In this document: positions 36,701 to 44,795 of the stretch, in pieces
How the letters are laid out: every line of letters begins with the position of its first letter
Numbering within the stretch: position 1 is the stretch's first letter
NCBI GenBank assembly: GCA_036734945.1
Contig: DAIMXP010000017.1
Coordinates: forward strand, 1 to 64,000
Direction of reading: 5' to 3'
Source: UBA4733 sp036734945
GTDB taxonomy: Bacteria > Chloroflexota > UBA4733
Length of the DNA stretch: 64,000 bases
Translations under genes and position numbers: made by a program
Notes under the pieces: model-generated
Told to the model about the DNA's origin: nothing
The model's database searches: none
Seen by the model: the letters and a program-made list of their open reading frames with translations, nothing else

Positions 36701-37277
36701 GGACATCCTGCAAGGCGAACCAATCGCAACGCGCCTACTCCACCTCAGTGCTATGGCTGACGATCTGCTGACGTTGGCCCGTGATGCCGTTCCGGCGCGT
36801 CCAGGCGTGAAAGCAGTGGTACCGGCATTGGCGGGGTATCTCGCAGGGTTGCCCACCTCGGCCCGAGCGACCCAGGGGTCACAGCTCCTGTATGCTGACA
36901 GCAACCTGGGCGGCGCTGCCTTCTGGGCCGGCGATTATGCGACTGCGTCGCGTCTCGATGCCGCAGCGCTTGCCTTGAATCCGACATCGATCATGGTCTT
37001 GACCAACATCGGATTAACCAAACTGGCATCCGGTGACAGCGTCGGCGCTCAGGCGGACTACGATCGCGCCATCGCCGCGGCGCCAGCCTACCTGAACGGC
37101 GTGGACGGCCAGCCCCTGCAAGGCCAGGACCGCCAGACGGCGCTTACACAGGCTCGCCAGGAACTGACGGCAGCGGCTGCGGCACTTCAGGCGGTGGCGA
37201 AGCAGATGCCTGCCTTGCAGCCGGCGGCCGACAAACTCGTTCAGCAACTACAGGGTGATGCGGCGCGGTTGTCGTAG
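33735..37277 (+). CDS. Large membrane-anchored TPR protein of unknown function
   Basis: This 1180-residue protein has three N-terminal TM helices (about 52-72, 112-134 and 157-180). Residues about 195-340 resemble the alpha/beta 'ALAxxxGADAVV' domain found beside TPR regions (IDKARALARRIGADAVVIYH). The remainder is tetratricopeptide repeats, with clear units such as AIVDLYLGHAYYVLGQDADA, LLAGAYAQEATLLFNQQKVD, and near the end AALGWAQYRNGDAATALTTT and NIGLTKLASGDSVGAQADYD. GTG 33735 follows GAGAAGG. A scaffold or signal-integration role is inferred. No enzymatic domain is recognised. It is transcribed alone and converges on the HEPN-like gene. Confidence 0.8.
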   Translation: MTPDESSPESPVSNSPATPKPAPGRRLTDPRHLKEVVRDQAKEHGRDLVVEVLSGTLATAALGLVGLVLVQIGVAQQSLKPGEKFALPELKLFQPSEFWKSLTGLIVDWSQANEWLLLGLGVTCLLVTVAVLIGWRYTRKQKDDDEKVHSILHDLAREKVLGLKTASSLAMLTGLLLGAYGYQQYLWRVALPVPAGHIGIAFTRELGSSIARNRLADDLKQLGHANELDMRELPVTFDATDIDKARALARRIGADAVVIYHDETVSAPAATAAGSRGQGLAVPLPDAVTVQHVAYVVFANPSIGVQVPIAERTASGQASSITYRAKQGVEVPRLQADDVSRVMEAAAGILLYDKDRYLPAIVHLQDALSGSGSPTPADAIVDLYLGHAYYVLGQDADATAAYQKAISLWEGEKPLPVQDRLLLAGAYAQEATLLFNQQKVDQAEALLQKAVALRAPLNNDQAALSDPSTSRRLRITYGDVYIALMDIALYRKDQDAANLWSSRAQDEAKALAAYADLDAQENAIWLQYSTGDCVGAAQQIYALIGQNPSDMQAHQLAQRLAYLRSKGRLPGDITEVVQQLNAVLQLNPTDLPSLESQQTYQALSAALEDPGYLPAEKQTADAILAVDPNNAQALQGYVSDAMDSIAWQFNAQPGGALWNAEFGDTRTFQIQQAGWQRDPAQIQAALTQYDALRPYLTRWAEELQPQSATPLLYKARLSRLSEFLLYDLQYVPGAIRLPVIADQYQALWQRAITDVDLVLKGGRQATLQEQVDTSVLLSELWNDQFWVRTAAKSPDAAAASQQALQQAQAAVTLVKTHPPVISDDFYSAANVYLNLFTSLTNAKVSASNSENTALVAQYANESSAALTQWLDLTKQYQATSAPNTDYSMLAVCKGVQSLRQSEQALQNGDAATAVASLTTYTTQFPHDPDGFAALGWAQYRNGDAATALTTTQHFEQMAPRSYLGPANQAIMLLALGRTPDAQKAYGSVLDILQGEPIATRLLHLSAMADDLLTLARDAVPARPGVKAVVPALAGYLAGLPTSARATQGSQLLYADSNLGGAAFWAGDYATASRLDAAALALNPTSIMVLTNIGLTKLASGDSVGAQADYDRAIAAAPAYLNGVDGQPLQGQDRQTALTQARQELTAAAAALQAVAKQMPALQPAADKLVQQLQGDAARLS

Positions 37278-37298
37278 TACGGTGACCGCCAGCGCGTC

Positions 37299-38087
37299 TC
37301 AGTGTGCCGGAGGTATGTATTGTTGTTGACGAACAATGGCGGAACGCTCGCGCTCGACCGCTGTTACCGCGGCTGCCAGATCAAAATTAAGGTGATGTAA
37401 GAGTTGTATCAGGCGTGGTTGGTACCTTTTGAATGCAATGTCATTTATCCTATGGTTGTGCGCGACGGCATTTCTTGCCATGGTGAAGTCGTGTAGCAGA
37501 TCTGTTACATGCGTCTCAGCCGGTCTTTGCCCAGACTCGACTGCAAAAACTACTTTGCTGTTTACTCTTATAGCACGAGTGATCATCTGCTTAATCCAGT
37601 AAAGGCTCACTTTCTCAAAGAAACCGTCAGAATTGGAAATATTACGTAGAATATCAAGCCTTCCGGAAAAACTTCCCTTCAGAAACTGGCTAATATTCTC
37701 TTCTCTCTCCTCGGGTTTTCTGGCCAATAGGTAGTCTTCGGGATACTTGTACCAGTCTGTGGTGTGAGACGACACGGAGCAATAATGCAGATCGATCTGG
37801 CACCTCAGTCCATTTTCCGTCCAGTGTGTTAGATAGTAAAGGTAGCTAAGGCGGGATAAGTTCTTATAGTAGCCCTTCTCTGTGTAATCCCACGGATTCC
37901 GGATTCTGCCAGGATCGCGGCGAAGTGTCTTTGCGGTGCCCTGCGCGCTTTGCAGAACGGAGTGGAAGCTGTTACACCCAAGAAAGGCTTCAATCTGCTT
38001 CGCGCGGATTCTATCGTCATCCAGAATCATGAGTGTGGTCATGATCTGGCGTACACGTTTCGTCATGATCTCACGTGGGTCCGCCAT
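37299..38087 (-). CDS. Candidate HEPN-domain (Abi-like) protein in a low-GC islet
   Basis: The C-terminal helix holds the HEPN RNase motif RxxxxH in FTMARNAVAHNHRIND, close to the RNxxAHxxRL pattern of AbiD/AbiF-type (Abi_2) abortive-infection proteins. The N-terminal part (LDDDRIRAKQIEAFLG) looks like a small helical or winged-helix domain, and the middle is mixed helical. The gene is noticeably AT-richer than its neighbours, with codons such as AGA, ATA and TTA, indicating recent transfer. ATG 38087 follows GAGG at some distance; ACTATACC upstream is a possible -10. No partner nucleotidyltransferase is adjacent. The HEPN assignment is inference from the motif. Confidence 0.55.
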   Translation of the reverse strand: MADPREIMTKRVRQIMTTLMILDDDRIRAKQIEAFLGCNSFHSVLQSAQGTAKTLRRDPGRIRNPWDYTEKGYYKNLSRLSYLYYLTHWTENGLRCQIDLHYCSVSSHTTDWYKYPEDYLLARKPEEREENISQFLKGSFSGRLDILRNISNSDGFFEKVSLYWIKQMITRAIRVNSKVVFAVESGQRPAETHVTDLLHDFTMARNAVAHNHRINDIAFKRYQPRLIQLLHHLNFDLAAAVTAVERERSAIVRQQQYIPPAH

Positions 38088-38220
38088 CTTGCCTAACTCC
38101 TCTACGGTACGATATGGTATAGTATGCGTGAGGGGGATGTACACCAGAACGGTGCCTCCGGAGCACGAGGGTTTGCGCGGAGTAGCGAACTCCACCTTCG
38201 TGCCAACCACCCCAGGGGTT

Positions 38221-38254
38221 GAGTTCGGCTGCCGTGGCCACGGCAGCCGAACTC
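38221..38254. repeat. 34-bp perfect palindrome without a loop
   Basis: GAGTTCGGCTGCCGTGG (38221-38237) is followed directly by its exact reverse complement (38238-38254). It lies upstream of the HEPN-like gene and downstream of the S-adenosylmethionine hydrolase gene. It could act as a terminator, a mobile REP-like repeat, or a cruciform; there is no poly-T tail. Confidence 0.85.
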
Positions 38255-38445
38255 GTTTAAGGACGGCCCGATGTCGGAGAGTGCTGTAAGAATCGTTCTA
38301 ATGCGGCTATGGTCGATGGGCGCCCGGAGGCGGGAGCATTGGCCGGAACGGCGGCACCTGGTTGGCGTAGAAGCCAATTCATTGTAACCTCCGAGTCAGG
38401 ACCGATCGTCTCGTCTGGTCCATCGCCTTCTGGTCCAAAGGGTAC

Positions 38446-39255
38446 CTAGCCCACTACCGAACGTATCAATGTCCCAACGCCAAACCCGCTCACGCGAGCC
38501 GCGCTCCCGTTGGCCACTGCCACCTCCAACAACCCGCTGCTGCCGGCAAGGAGCACCAGACCGGGCATGTCAGCGGGTTCACGTAGCGCCGCGGCATCCG
38601 CGTAAGTGTACACAGGTCGCAATGGTGCGTCCCCCAGCCAGGCGGTGATGCGCCGCTGCGCTACCATGTCAAGCCAGTCCGACGGCGCTCGCAGGTTCGT
38701 GACCATGTTGCCAAAGTGGTCGACGGCCAGAACGGTTCCCACAGTAGTTCCGAGGCGCACCTCGTCCAGCACGAGGTCCGGCCGTGCCAGCGGTGGGGCG
38801 GTTGGTGTCCCCAATTCGTGCGGAGGAACGCCGGCAGCGAGGTGCGCGGCCACGGGGCCGAAGAGGTCGCGCCCCTGGAACGTTGCTGCCGTCGTAGGCA
38901 GCCGGTACCGGCTGCTCGTCAGGTCCCAACAGCCCAGCAGCGACTCCGAAGGAGCAACAAGGCTGAACAACCCGTTGTCGGGCCCGAGAAACCAGTGTCG
39001 CGCGGTACGCAGCAGTAAGGCACGGCGCTCGGTGCCAACGCCTGGATCGACGACGGCCAAATGGATTGTGTCGTCGGGAAAGTACGGGTATCCGGTGTAC
39101 AGGGCCAGGGCGCCCGCCCGCACGTCCTGCGGTGGGATGCCATGGGTCAGATCGATGACCCTGGCCTGCGGGGCGATGCCGGCGATAACGCCGTGGACGA
39201 CGCCGACATAGGCATCGCGCAGACCGAAGTCCGATGTAAACGTAATGATAGACAT
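38446..39255 (-). CDS. S-adenosylmethionine hydrolase (SAM hydroxide adenosyltransferase, DUF62)
   Basis: The enzyme is predicted to hydrolyse S-adenosylmethionine to adenosine and methionine using hydroxide. It belongs to the fluorinase/DUF62 family, whose trimer binds SAM at domain interfaces. Signatures are ITFTSDFGLRDAYVGVVHGV, VIDLTHGIPPQDVRAGAL, LAVVDPGVGTERRALLL, the FLGPDNGLFSLVAP block, and VGTVLAVDHFGNMVTNL. ATG 39255 overlaps the stop of the upstream small membrane gene by one base. Length is 269 aa, as expected. Fluorinase-specific loops are absent, so halogenation is unlikely. Confidence 0.9.
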   Translation of the reverse strand: MSIITFTSDFGLRDAYVGVVHGVIAGIAPQARVIDLTHGIPPQDVRAGALALYTGYPYFPDDTIHLAVVDPGVGTERRALLLRTARHWFLGPDNGLFSLVAPSESLLGCWDLTSSRYRLPTTAATFQGRDLFGPVAAHLAAGVPPHELGTPTAPPLARPDLVLDEVRLGTTVGTVLAVDHFGNMVTNLRAPSDWLDMVAQRRITAWLGDAPLRPVYTYADAAALREPADMPGLVLLAGSSGLLEVAVANGSAARVSGFGVGTLIRSVVG

Positions 39256-39509
39256 CAGCGGCGGAGCACTGTGGCGACGACCAGCATCGCCAACGACGCG
39301 AGTGATCCTTCGACCAGGGGCAACTGGCCGAGGTAGACGTCCGTCAAGTGGCCGCGTGCCCCCAGCAGGCTTCCGAGGAAGAAGCCGCCGACACCGAAGG
39401 CCCAATACCACCAGAGGCGATTGCCGGTCTTGCCGGCCAGCAGCGCGTAGGCGAGCGCGTAGACACTGGCTAGAACGACGCCAGCGATGATGGCCGGGGG
39501 TTGCAGCAT
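39255..39509 (-). CDS. Small membrane protein, probably three TM helices
   Basis: The 84-residue product has hydrophobic segments at about 7-24 (IIAGVVLASVYALAYALLAG), 33-49 (WWYWAFGVGGFFLGSLLG) and 65-81 (EGSLASLAMLVVATVL). AAGGCGG precedes ATG 39509, 9 bp after the mnmA stop, and its own stop overlaps the SAM hydrolase start. The arrangement mnmA-small membrane protein-SAM hydrolase suggests one operon. Function is unknown. Confidence 0.75.
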   Translation of the reverse strand: MLQPPAIIAGVVLASVYALAYALLAGKTGNRLWWYWAFGVGGFFLGSLLGARGHLTDVYLGQLPLVEGSLASLAMLVVATVLRR

Positions 39510-39518
39510 CTTGCCGCC

Positions 39519-40592
39519 TTACGCGGCCAGGTCGCCCGCGCCGACCACTGCGTCACCCTGGTAGAGCACGACCGCCTGACCAGGCGCGACGCCGCGCAAC
39601 GGGCGGTCCAGCCGAATGTGCGCCGATCCGTCGGGCAGCGGCTCCAGGTGACCAGGCTGCTCCGGCGCATGGGCACGCACTTGCACCGTCACGGCCACCG
39701 GGTCCGAAGGAGGAGTACCGGCGGTGTAGTGCATATTGCCCGCCCACAGTTCGAGGTGCTCCAGGTGTTCAATTTCGCCCACGACAACAGTATTGCTGCT
39801 GACGTCAACCGCCGTGACAAACAGTGGCCGCGGCCCGGCGATACCCAAGCCTTTGCGCTGGCCGACTGTGTAGTCGATCAGCCCCGTATGCACCCCAAGA
39901 ACACGACCATCGGCGTGCCGGATGGCGCCTGCCGTGACCTGCTCCGGCAATTGGCGACGGAGGAAATCGCGGTAGCTCCCGCTCGTGACGAAACACAGTT
40001 CCTGGCTCTCCGGCTTGGCGGCAATCTCGATGCCGAGCTCGACGGCGAGTGCCCGCACCTCCTTCTTCGTGTAGCTGCCCAGCGGAAAGAGGCTATGCTG
40101 CAGTTGCACCTGGTTCAGCCGGCAGAGCGCGTAGGACTGATCCTTAGGGCGATCGATTGCCCGGAGAAGCTGCACCGGACCAGACGCGGGACGCTCCAGG
40201 CGGGCGTAGTGGCCGGTGGCGAGAAAGTCGACCCCGAGCGCCAGCGCACGGGAGAGCAAGGCATCGAACTTGATGTACTGGTTGCAGCGTACGCACGGGT
40301 TGGGCGTATGCCCGGCCACGTACTCGCTCACAAAGCTATCGACGATTTGCTCTTTGAAGCGCGCCTCGACATTGAGCACGTAGTGCGGCGCATCAAGGCC
40401 GTCGCAGACGCGGCGGGCATCCTGAATCGACTCCAGGGAGCAGCAGCGATTCTCGCGTGTCGCCTCCGGCCCGTGCTCTTCACTCCACAGCCGCAGGGTG
40501 AGGCCGATGATGCTGTGGCCTTGGCGTGCCAGCAACGCCGCCGCCACGGCGCTATCCACACCGCCGCTCATCGCTACTGCCACGAAGGCCAT
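39519..40592 (-). CDS. mnmA: tRNA-uridine 2-sulfurtransferase
   Basis: MnmA thiolates U34 of tRNA-Lys, -Glu and -Gln at the 2-position. The PP-loop ATP site is AMSGGVDSAVAAALL (residues about 7-21). The two catalytic cysteines are in NPCVRCNQYIKFD and ELCFVTSGSYRDFL, and GFTVGQRKGLG-like YTVGQRKGLGI follows. The C-terminal beta domain ends with LDRPLRGVAPGQAVVLYQGD. The start is ATG 40592 with GGAG 8 bp upstream. It heads a probable operon with a small membrane protein and the SAM hydrolase. Confidence 0.95.
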   Translation of the reverse strand: MAFVAVAMSGGVDSAVAAALLARQGHSIIGLTLRLWSEEHGPEATRENRCCSLESIQDARRVCDGLDAPHYVLNVEARFKEQIVDSFVSEYVAGHTPNPCVRCNQYIKFDALLSRALALGVDFLATGHYARLERPASGPVQLLRAIDRPKDQSYALCRLNQVQLQHSLFPLGSYTKKEVRALAVELGIEIAAKPESQELCFVTSGSYRDFLRRQLPEQVTAGAIRHADGRVLGVHTGLIDYTVGQRKGLGIAGPRPLFVTAVDVSSNTVVVGEIEHLEHLELWAGNMHYTAGTPPSDPVAVTVQVRAHAPEQPGHLEPLPDGSAHIRLDRPLRGVAPGQAVVLYQGDAVVGAGDLAA

Positions 40593-40660
40593 GATCATCT
40601 CCAAGCACGCCATCGCCGCGTCTGTAGTTATTTTTGAGCGGTACAGTCACGATACCACAC

Positions 40661-40690
40661 GGGGGATGAGGCGATGAGGAGATGAGGAGA
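40661..40690. repeat. GATGAGG tandem repeat
   Basis: GGGGGATGAGGCGATGAGGA followed by GATGAGGAGA lies between mnmA and the MBL-fold gene. It is the same word as at 23761-23867. It is intergenic here. Confidence 0.55.
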
Positions 40691-40713
40691 GCGGGCTGAC
40701 TGTCCATGGGGGA

Positions 40714-41445
40714 CTACTCGTACCACTCCGGGGCGTGGCGGAGGGACCTCCACTGGTCGGCGTCGTGGCCGAAGATAAGCAAGCCGCTGTCACCAGTCTC
40801 TTTAGCCAGTGTCGCCAGGCGTTCGCCACTGCGGCGGGCTTGATCGAAGGCGGATGGTTCCCAATCGCCGTGGTCGACTTGGTGCTGGCTCTTGATGGCG
40901 TCCACGGCGATGATGACCGTCCCCGTGTGGGGCAGACAGATCATGACCGACTGGTGCCCCTGCACGTGGCCGCCGGTCTCCAATAAGCGGATTCCCGGGA
41001 TCGGCTCGGCATCGCCGTCGAGCTCCTGGTAGCGCAGCCCTGGCACATCCCATAGTTCGGGCCAGAAGCGTTCGTGGTCGCGGCGAGCTGCGTCAAGGTG
41101 AGTCCGCTGGACAAAGAATGTCGCAGCCGGGAAGTCGGCATTGGCCCCGGCGTGGTCCCAATCGAAATGGGTGGCGATCACGTAGTGGATGTCTTCCGGG
41201 CGCAGCCCAACCAGGGCGAGTTGGTGTCTGGCAGTGTGCCGTTCCTCCATCACCGCAGTCATGCGGTTGCCCTTGTTGGGGATGAGCTCGTCGTTGCCGA
41301 TGTACCCTGCCGGCATGCCGGTGTCGACAAGGACATTCGTGCCATCGTCGGTCACGATCAAGGCGCCGGGGACCGGCACCCGCTCGTACACGCCGGCAGG
41401 GTCCGTGGTCGCAATCTCGCCAAAGTCCAGCAAGGTCAGCTTCAC
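40714..41445 (-). CDS. MBL-fold metallohydrolase, N-acyl-homoserine lactonase-like
   Basis: A zinc hydrolase of the metallo-beta-lactamase fold. The metal motif is THFDWDHAGANADF (HxDH, about residue 95), with GGHVQGHQSVMI and FGHDADQWRS supplying later ligands; the latter and LVDTGMPAGYI give it the layout of AHL-lactonase-type proteins. Length is 243 aa. GTG 41445 follows AGAGG; earlier in-frame codons are unsupported. It lies in the sugar-transport block next to an RraA-like gene, so a sugar-acid lactone is as likely a substrate as an acyl-homoserine lactone. Confidence 0.82.
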   Translation of the reverse strand: MKLTLLDFGEIATTDPAGVYERVPVPGALIVTDDGTNVLVDTGMPAGYIGNDELIPNKGNRMTAVMEERHTARHQLALVGLRPEDIHYVIATHFDWDHAGANADFPAATFFVQRTHLDAARRDHERFWPELWDVPGLRYQELDGDAEPIPGIRLLETGGHVQGHQSVMICLPHTGTVIIAVDAIKSQHQVDHGDWEPSAFDQARRSGERLATLAKETGDSGLLIFGHDADQWRSLRHAPEWYE

Positions 41446-41547
41446 TCGCGTTGTCCTCTCGGTGTGGTGCAGACTGTCGCACAGCAAGCGAGCATTTCGG
41501 TGCGCCGCGGCCCTGTTCTCTTTCGCAGTCGCCGCCTTATCCAGGGA

Positions 41548-42288
41548 CTACAAAATGTCCTTGTAGTAGGCTTCTGCCGCCTCTGCGTCGACGGTTTCGT
41601 CCATCGGCCTGCCCAGGCGTTCGTAGAGCTTCCGGCGACCCCGCTTGTCGTCGATGGCGATCAGCGCCGCGATGGCGAGTACTTCCTCTGCTACTTCTTG
41701 CGGCACGACAATCACGCCATCCCAGTCGCAGCCGACGATGTCGCCTGGCCGCACCAGAACGCCGCCGCAACCGACCGGCACTTCCAGGTCAACCAGTTCG
41801 ACGCGGCCGGGGATGATCGGGCGGCCGATGCCCCGGCAGGCCACCGGCGTCTGCTGCATCACCACCTCGTCGGTATCCCGGCACTGGCCTTCCGTGACAA
41901 TGCCGACGGCGCCGGCCGCCTGCATGCCCATGCTGTTGTTCGATCCCCAGTAGCCACACTCGGGGGCGCCGTTGGTGGATGTCACCACGACGCAACCGGG
42001 CTTGATGTGCTCCTGCAAGCGCAGACCCCGCCCGGTCATCTCGTTCCAGATGCCGTGCGACCGCCGAGACTCCTCCCGACTCAACACGGGCATGCGCTGG
42101 TTGGTCGGGATCACCCGCATGGTGACAGCCGGCCCCCAGAACTTCATACCCATCCAGAGTGGCCGGATGGCGGGGTCCAGGAGCGTGAGATCGGCGCGGC
42201 CGACCGCGTCAAGCGCATCGACGACGTCCGTCACGCGCAAGAACTTCCCAAACCGAGGCGCCAGGGCATAGGTATCGACTGCTGACAA
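41548..42288 (-). CDS. RraA-like aldolase/decarboxylase
   Basis: The protein belongs to the RraA/4-hydroxy-4-methyl-2-oxoglutarate aldolase family. Characteristic blocks are TSTNGAPECGYWGSNNSMG, GAVGIVTEGQCRDTDEV (metal-binding Arg/Asp) and VRPGDIVGCDWDGVIVVPQE. Such enzymes cleave aldol products or decarboxylate oxaloacetate, generating pyruvate. Length is 246 aa. The start is TTG 42288 with AAGGGA upstream; an ATG there is out of frame. It lies between the PPC gene and the lactonase gene on the same strand. A role in sugar-acid breakdown is inferred from context. Confidence 0.85.
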   Translation of the reverse strand: MSAVDTYALAPRFGKFLRVTDVVDALDAVGRADLTLLDPAIRPLWMGMKFWGPAVTMRVIPTNQRMPVLSREESRRSHGIWNEMTGRGLRLQEHIKPGCVVVTSTNGAPECGYWGSNNSMGMQAAGAVGIVTEGQCRDTDEVVMQQTPVACRGIGRPIIPGRVELVDLEVPVGCGGVLVRPGDIVGCDWDGVIVVPQEVAEEVLAIAALIAIDDKRGRRKLYERLGRPMDETVDAEAAEAYYKDIL

Positions 42289-42355
42289 GACTCATTCCCT
42301 TCTGATGCGGAACGTCCATCGTTCCACCACGGAGACCGTCCGGTAGCCGGCGCGG

Positions 42356-42793
42356 TTACTCTGCGTCCAATAGGTAGATGCCGCTGCCATCCAGGTCGCG
42401 GCGCGTGAGCTGAATCCCTGGTGTGCGTCGCACAGAGATTTCGGAGAGTGTGAGCACTTCGCACCCCTCCTCCAGATGCCCGCCGTAGTAGCGACCTGCG
42501 GTGTCCCAGAGGCCGATATGGATGTGTGGCTGGTACCCGGCGATGACCCCGCCGAACTGGACGATCTCCAGCGGCCCGTCGAGGTTGAAGAAGACATCGC
42601 CCGGCGGATAGTTGTTGGTCTTGATGATGTGAATACGGCCTCTGGACAGGCTGCCGATACCCGTCATTACGACCCCGGTATGGATGTCCGCCTGCTCCGC
42701 CAGTACACGCAGCGATTCCAGCAGGAGGTCACCCCGTCCGAGCGAGGCAATCACAGTACCGCTCTCCCGATCATCCCAATAGCGCAGCGCCAC
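42356..42793 (-). CDS. PPC/DUF296-domain protein
   Basis: A single PPC (DUF296) domain of about 130 residues. The metal-like signature is HIHIGLWDTAGRYYGGHLEE, with the HxH and GGH spacing of bacterial PPC proteins that form trimers; other family blocks are DIHTGVVMTGIGSL and GPLEIVQFGGVIAG. Bacterial members are not established as DNA-binding proteins and may act on small molecules. GTG 42793 follows AGGAGG; an upstream GTG (42817) is less likely. It precedes the RraA-like gene in the operon. Confidence 0.8.
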   Translation of the reverse strand: MALRYWDDRESGTVIASLGRGDLLLESLRVLAEQADIHTGVVMTGIGSLSRGRIHIIKTNNYPPGDVFFNLDGPLEIVQFGGVIAGYQPHIHIGLWDTAGRYYGGHLEEGCEVLTLSEISVRRTPGIQLTRRDLDGSGIYLLDAE

Positions 42794-42888
42794 GTCCCTA
42801 CCAACCTCCTGTACCACCGAATATCGACCCGCACTCGCACCAGCGAGGCACGGAACGGACGATTACCACACGCGGCGTGACACCGCGT

Positions 42889-43770
42889 TCACTTGATCCC
42901 AGTCGTTGCGATCCCTTCTGTGAGCATCCGTTGAAAGGTCAGAAAGATCACGAAGATGGGTAACAAGCTGAGGATGGACATGGCGAAGAGCGGCCCCCAT
43001 TGCGACGTATCGCTGGAGTCGATGAACAGATTGAGCCCCAGTGGCACCGTGTACATGGACGGCTTGGTCAGGTAGAGCAGGGGCCCCAGGAAATCGTTCC
43101 AGGAGTTGATGAAGGTGAATAAGGCGGTAGTCGCCATGGCCGGCGCCGAAAGGGGCAGAATGATCCGCAAGAACACCTGCCAGTGGCCACACCCGTCGAT
43201 AATCGCTGCTTCATCGAGTTCGCGCGGCAGACCGCGGATGAACTGCACCATGAGGAACACGAAAAAGGCATCCACTGCCAGGAAGCGCGGGACAATCAGC
43301 GGAAGGTAGGTATTGAGCCAGTTGAAATGCAGGTAGAGAATGTACTGGGGAATGATCAGCACTTGATAGGGCAGCATGATCGTGAGCAACATCAGGGCGA
43401 AGAGGAAAGAGCGGAAGCGGAACTGGAGCCTGGCGAAGGCGTAGGCTGCCATCGTACATGAGCACACGTTGCCAACCACAGCGAGGCCGGCAATGATGAG
43501 CGAGTTGGCGAAGAGCCGCGTGAAGGAGAGTCCTTGGAGCGGGAACCAGCCATGGCGATAGTTGGCGAGTGTCCACGTTTGCGGCAACAGGCCAGCGTTG
43601 ATGAAGATCTGCGCGCTGGGTTCAAACGAGGCGCCGAGCATCCAGATCAGCGGATAGAGCATCACCAGGAGCACCGCGACGAGCAGCACGTGCCGAACAG
43701 CGACACTCCGGTCGCGCCGACTCCGCCGGGTCGTCAGTTGTTGCCTTCCCTGGACGACTGCAATTTCCAT
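42889..43770 (-). CDS. Carbohydrate ABC transporter permease, MalG-like
   Basis: One of two inner-membrane permeases of a family-1 carbohydrate importer. It has six TM helices, with the EAA loop around FLRIILPLSAPAMATTALFT, which contacts the ATPase. AUX-type blocks ELDEAAIIDGCGHWQVF and SWNDFLGPLLYL are typical of MalG. Length is 293 aa. It starts directly after the MalF-like gene; GGAG precedes the ATG. No ATPase is encoded in the cluster. Confidence 0.93.
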   Translation of the reverse strand: MEIAVVQGRQQLTTRRSRRDRSVAVRHVLLVAVLLVMLYPLIWMLGASFEPSAQIFINAGLLPQTWTLANYRHGWFPLQGLSFTRLFANSLIIAGLAVVGNVCSCTMAAYAFARLQFRFRSFLFALMLLTIMLPYQVLIIPQYILYLHFNWLNTYLPLIVPRFLAVDAFFVFLMVQFIRGLPRELDEAAIIDGCGHWQVFLRIILPLSAPAMATTALFTFINSWNDFLGPLLYLTKPSMYTVPLGLNLFIDSSDTSQWGPLFAMSILSLLPIFVIFLTFQRMLTEGIATTGIK

Positions 43771-44703
43771 TCAGGCCTGATCTCCATAGAACACCCAGTA
43801 GCGGGCCGTCAGGAACGTCAGGCCGGTTAAAGCGCCGACCAGGGCGAGGAGCACCCAGGCCATCCCGGCGGTGTAGCCCATATTGTAGTCGGTAAAGCCC
43901 TGCTGATAGAGATACAGCGCATAGAGGAGCGTTGAGCCGGCCGGCCCGCCATTGCCACCGCTGATGATGTAGGCGGAAGTAAAGACCTGGAAAGCGCGGA
44001 TCAAGCCGAGCACAGTATTGAAGAAGATCACTGGTGAGAGCATGGGTATCGTGATGTACCAGAACCGCCTCAAGGCGCTAGCCCCGTCCATCTGAGCAGA
44101 TTCATAGAGGCTCCGCGGAATTTGCCGCAGGCCTGCCAGGAAGATGATCATCGTAGCGCCGAACTGCCAGATGTTGAGCGCAACCAACGTATACAGGGCG
44201 GTGCTCGGTTGCCCCAGCCAGGACGGCCCCTGGATGTGTACCAGTAACAGGATCTGGTTGAGCATGCCGTTGACACCAAACACCTGGCGCCAGAGCACCG
44301 CGATCGCGACGCTGCCACCCAGCAACGAGGGCAGATAGAACAGGGCACGGTACACCGTCAGGCCGCGCATGCCCCGGTCCAGCGCCAGCGCCAGTGCCAG
44401 CGACAGGATAAGGATGGAGGGCACCGACACCACCACATAGCTGAGAGTTACTTCCAGAGACTGCAGGAAGGCAGGGTCCGCGGTCATCTGGCGATAGTTG
44501 CCAAGGCCAAGCCAGGTGGGGTTGGTGAACAGGTCGTAGTGGGTGAACGACAGGAACAACGAGGCGATGAGTGGGCCAAGGGTGATGCCGATGATGCCGA
44601 TGAGCCAGGGAGCCAGGAACACGTAGATAACGCGGCCATCCTTCCCCATGAGCCTCTTGCTTGGGCGTTTTCGGGCTGGTACTGTCGGTGACCCGGCCAG
44701 CAT
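43771..44703 (-). CDS. Carbohydrate ABC transporter permease, MalF-like
   Basis: The second permease of the importer, with six TM helices. N-terminal VFLAPWLIGIIGITLGPLIA, the middle block LFYLPSLLGGSVAIAVLWRQ, and an EAA-type loop in ASALRRFWYITIPMLSPVIF identify the MalF/UgpA class. GGAG precedes ATG 44703. The gene is 92 bp downstream of the binding-protein gene and is followed directly by the MalG-like gene. Confidence 0.93.
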   Translation of the reverse strand: MLAGSPTVPARKRPSKRLMGKDGRVIYVFLAPWLIGIIGITLGPLIASLFLSFTHYDLFTNPTWLGLGNYRQMTADPAFLQSLEVTLSYVVVSVPSILILSLALALALDRGMRGLTVYRALFYLPSLLGGSVAIAVLWRQVFGVNGMLNQILLLVHIQGPSWLGQPSTALYTLVALNIWQFGATMIIFLAGLRQIPRSLYESAQMDGASALRRFWYITIPMLSPVIFFNTVLGLIRAFQVFTSAYIISGGNGGPAGSTLLYALYLYQQGFTDYNMGYTAGMAWVLLALVGALTGLTFLTARYWVFYGDQA

Positions 44704-44795
44704 CCCTGTGTCTCCTTCATGTCACACCTGTATGGACTCGTGTTGATCAGTCGTCGGAGGGCGTGCCGCGGCGTCGGGGCACGCCCACCGACGCG

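Noticed and set aside
38102..38377. Small minus-strand frame over the 34-bp palindrome
   Set aside because: No ribosome-binding site, and much of its length is the palindrome itself.
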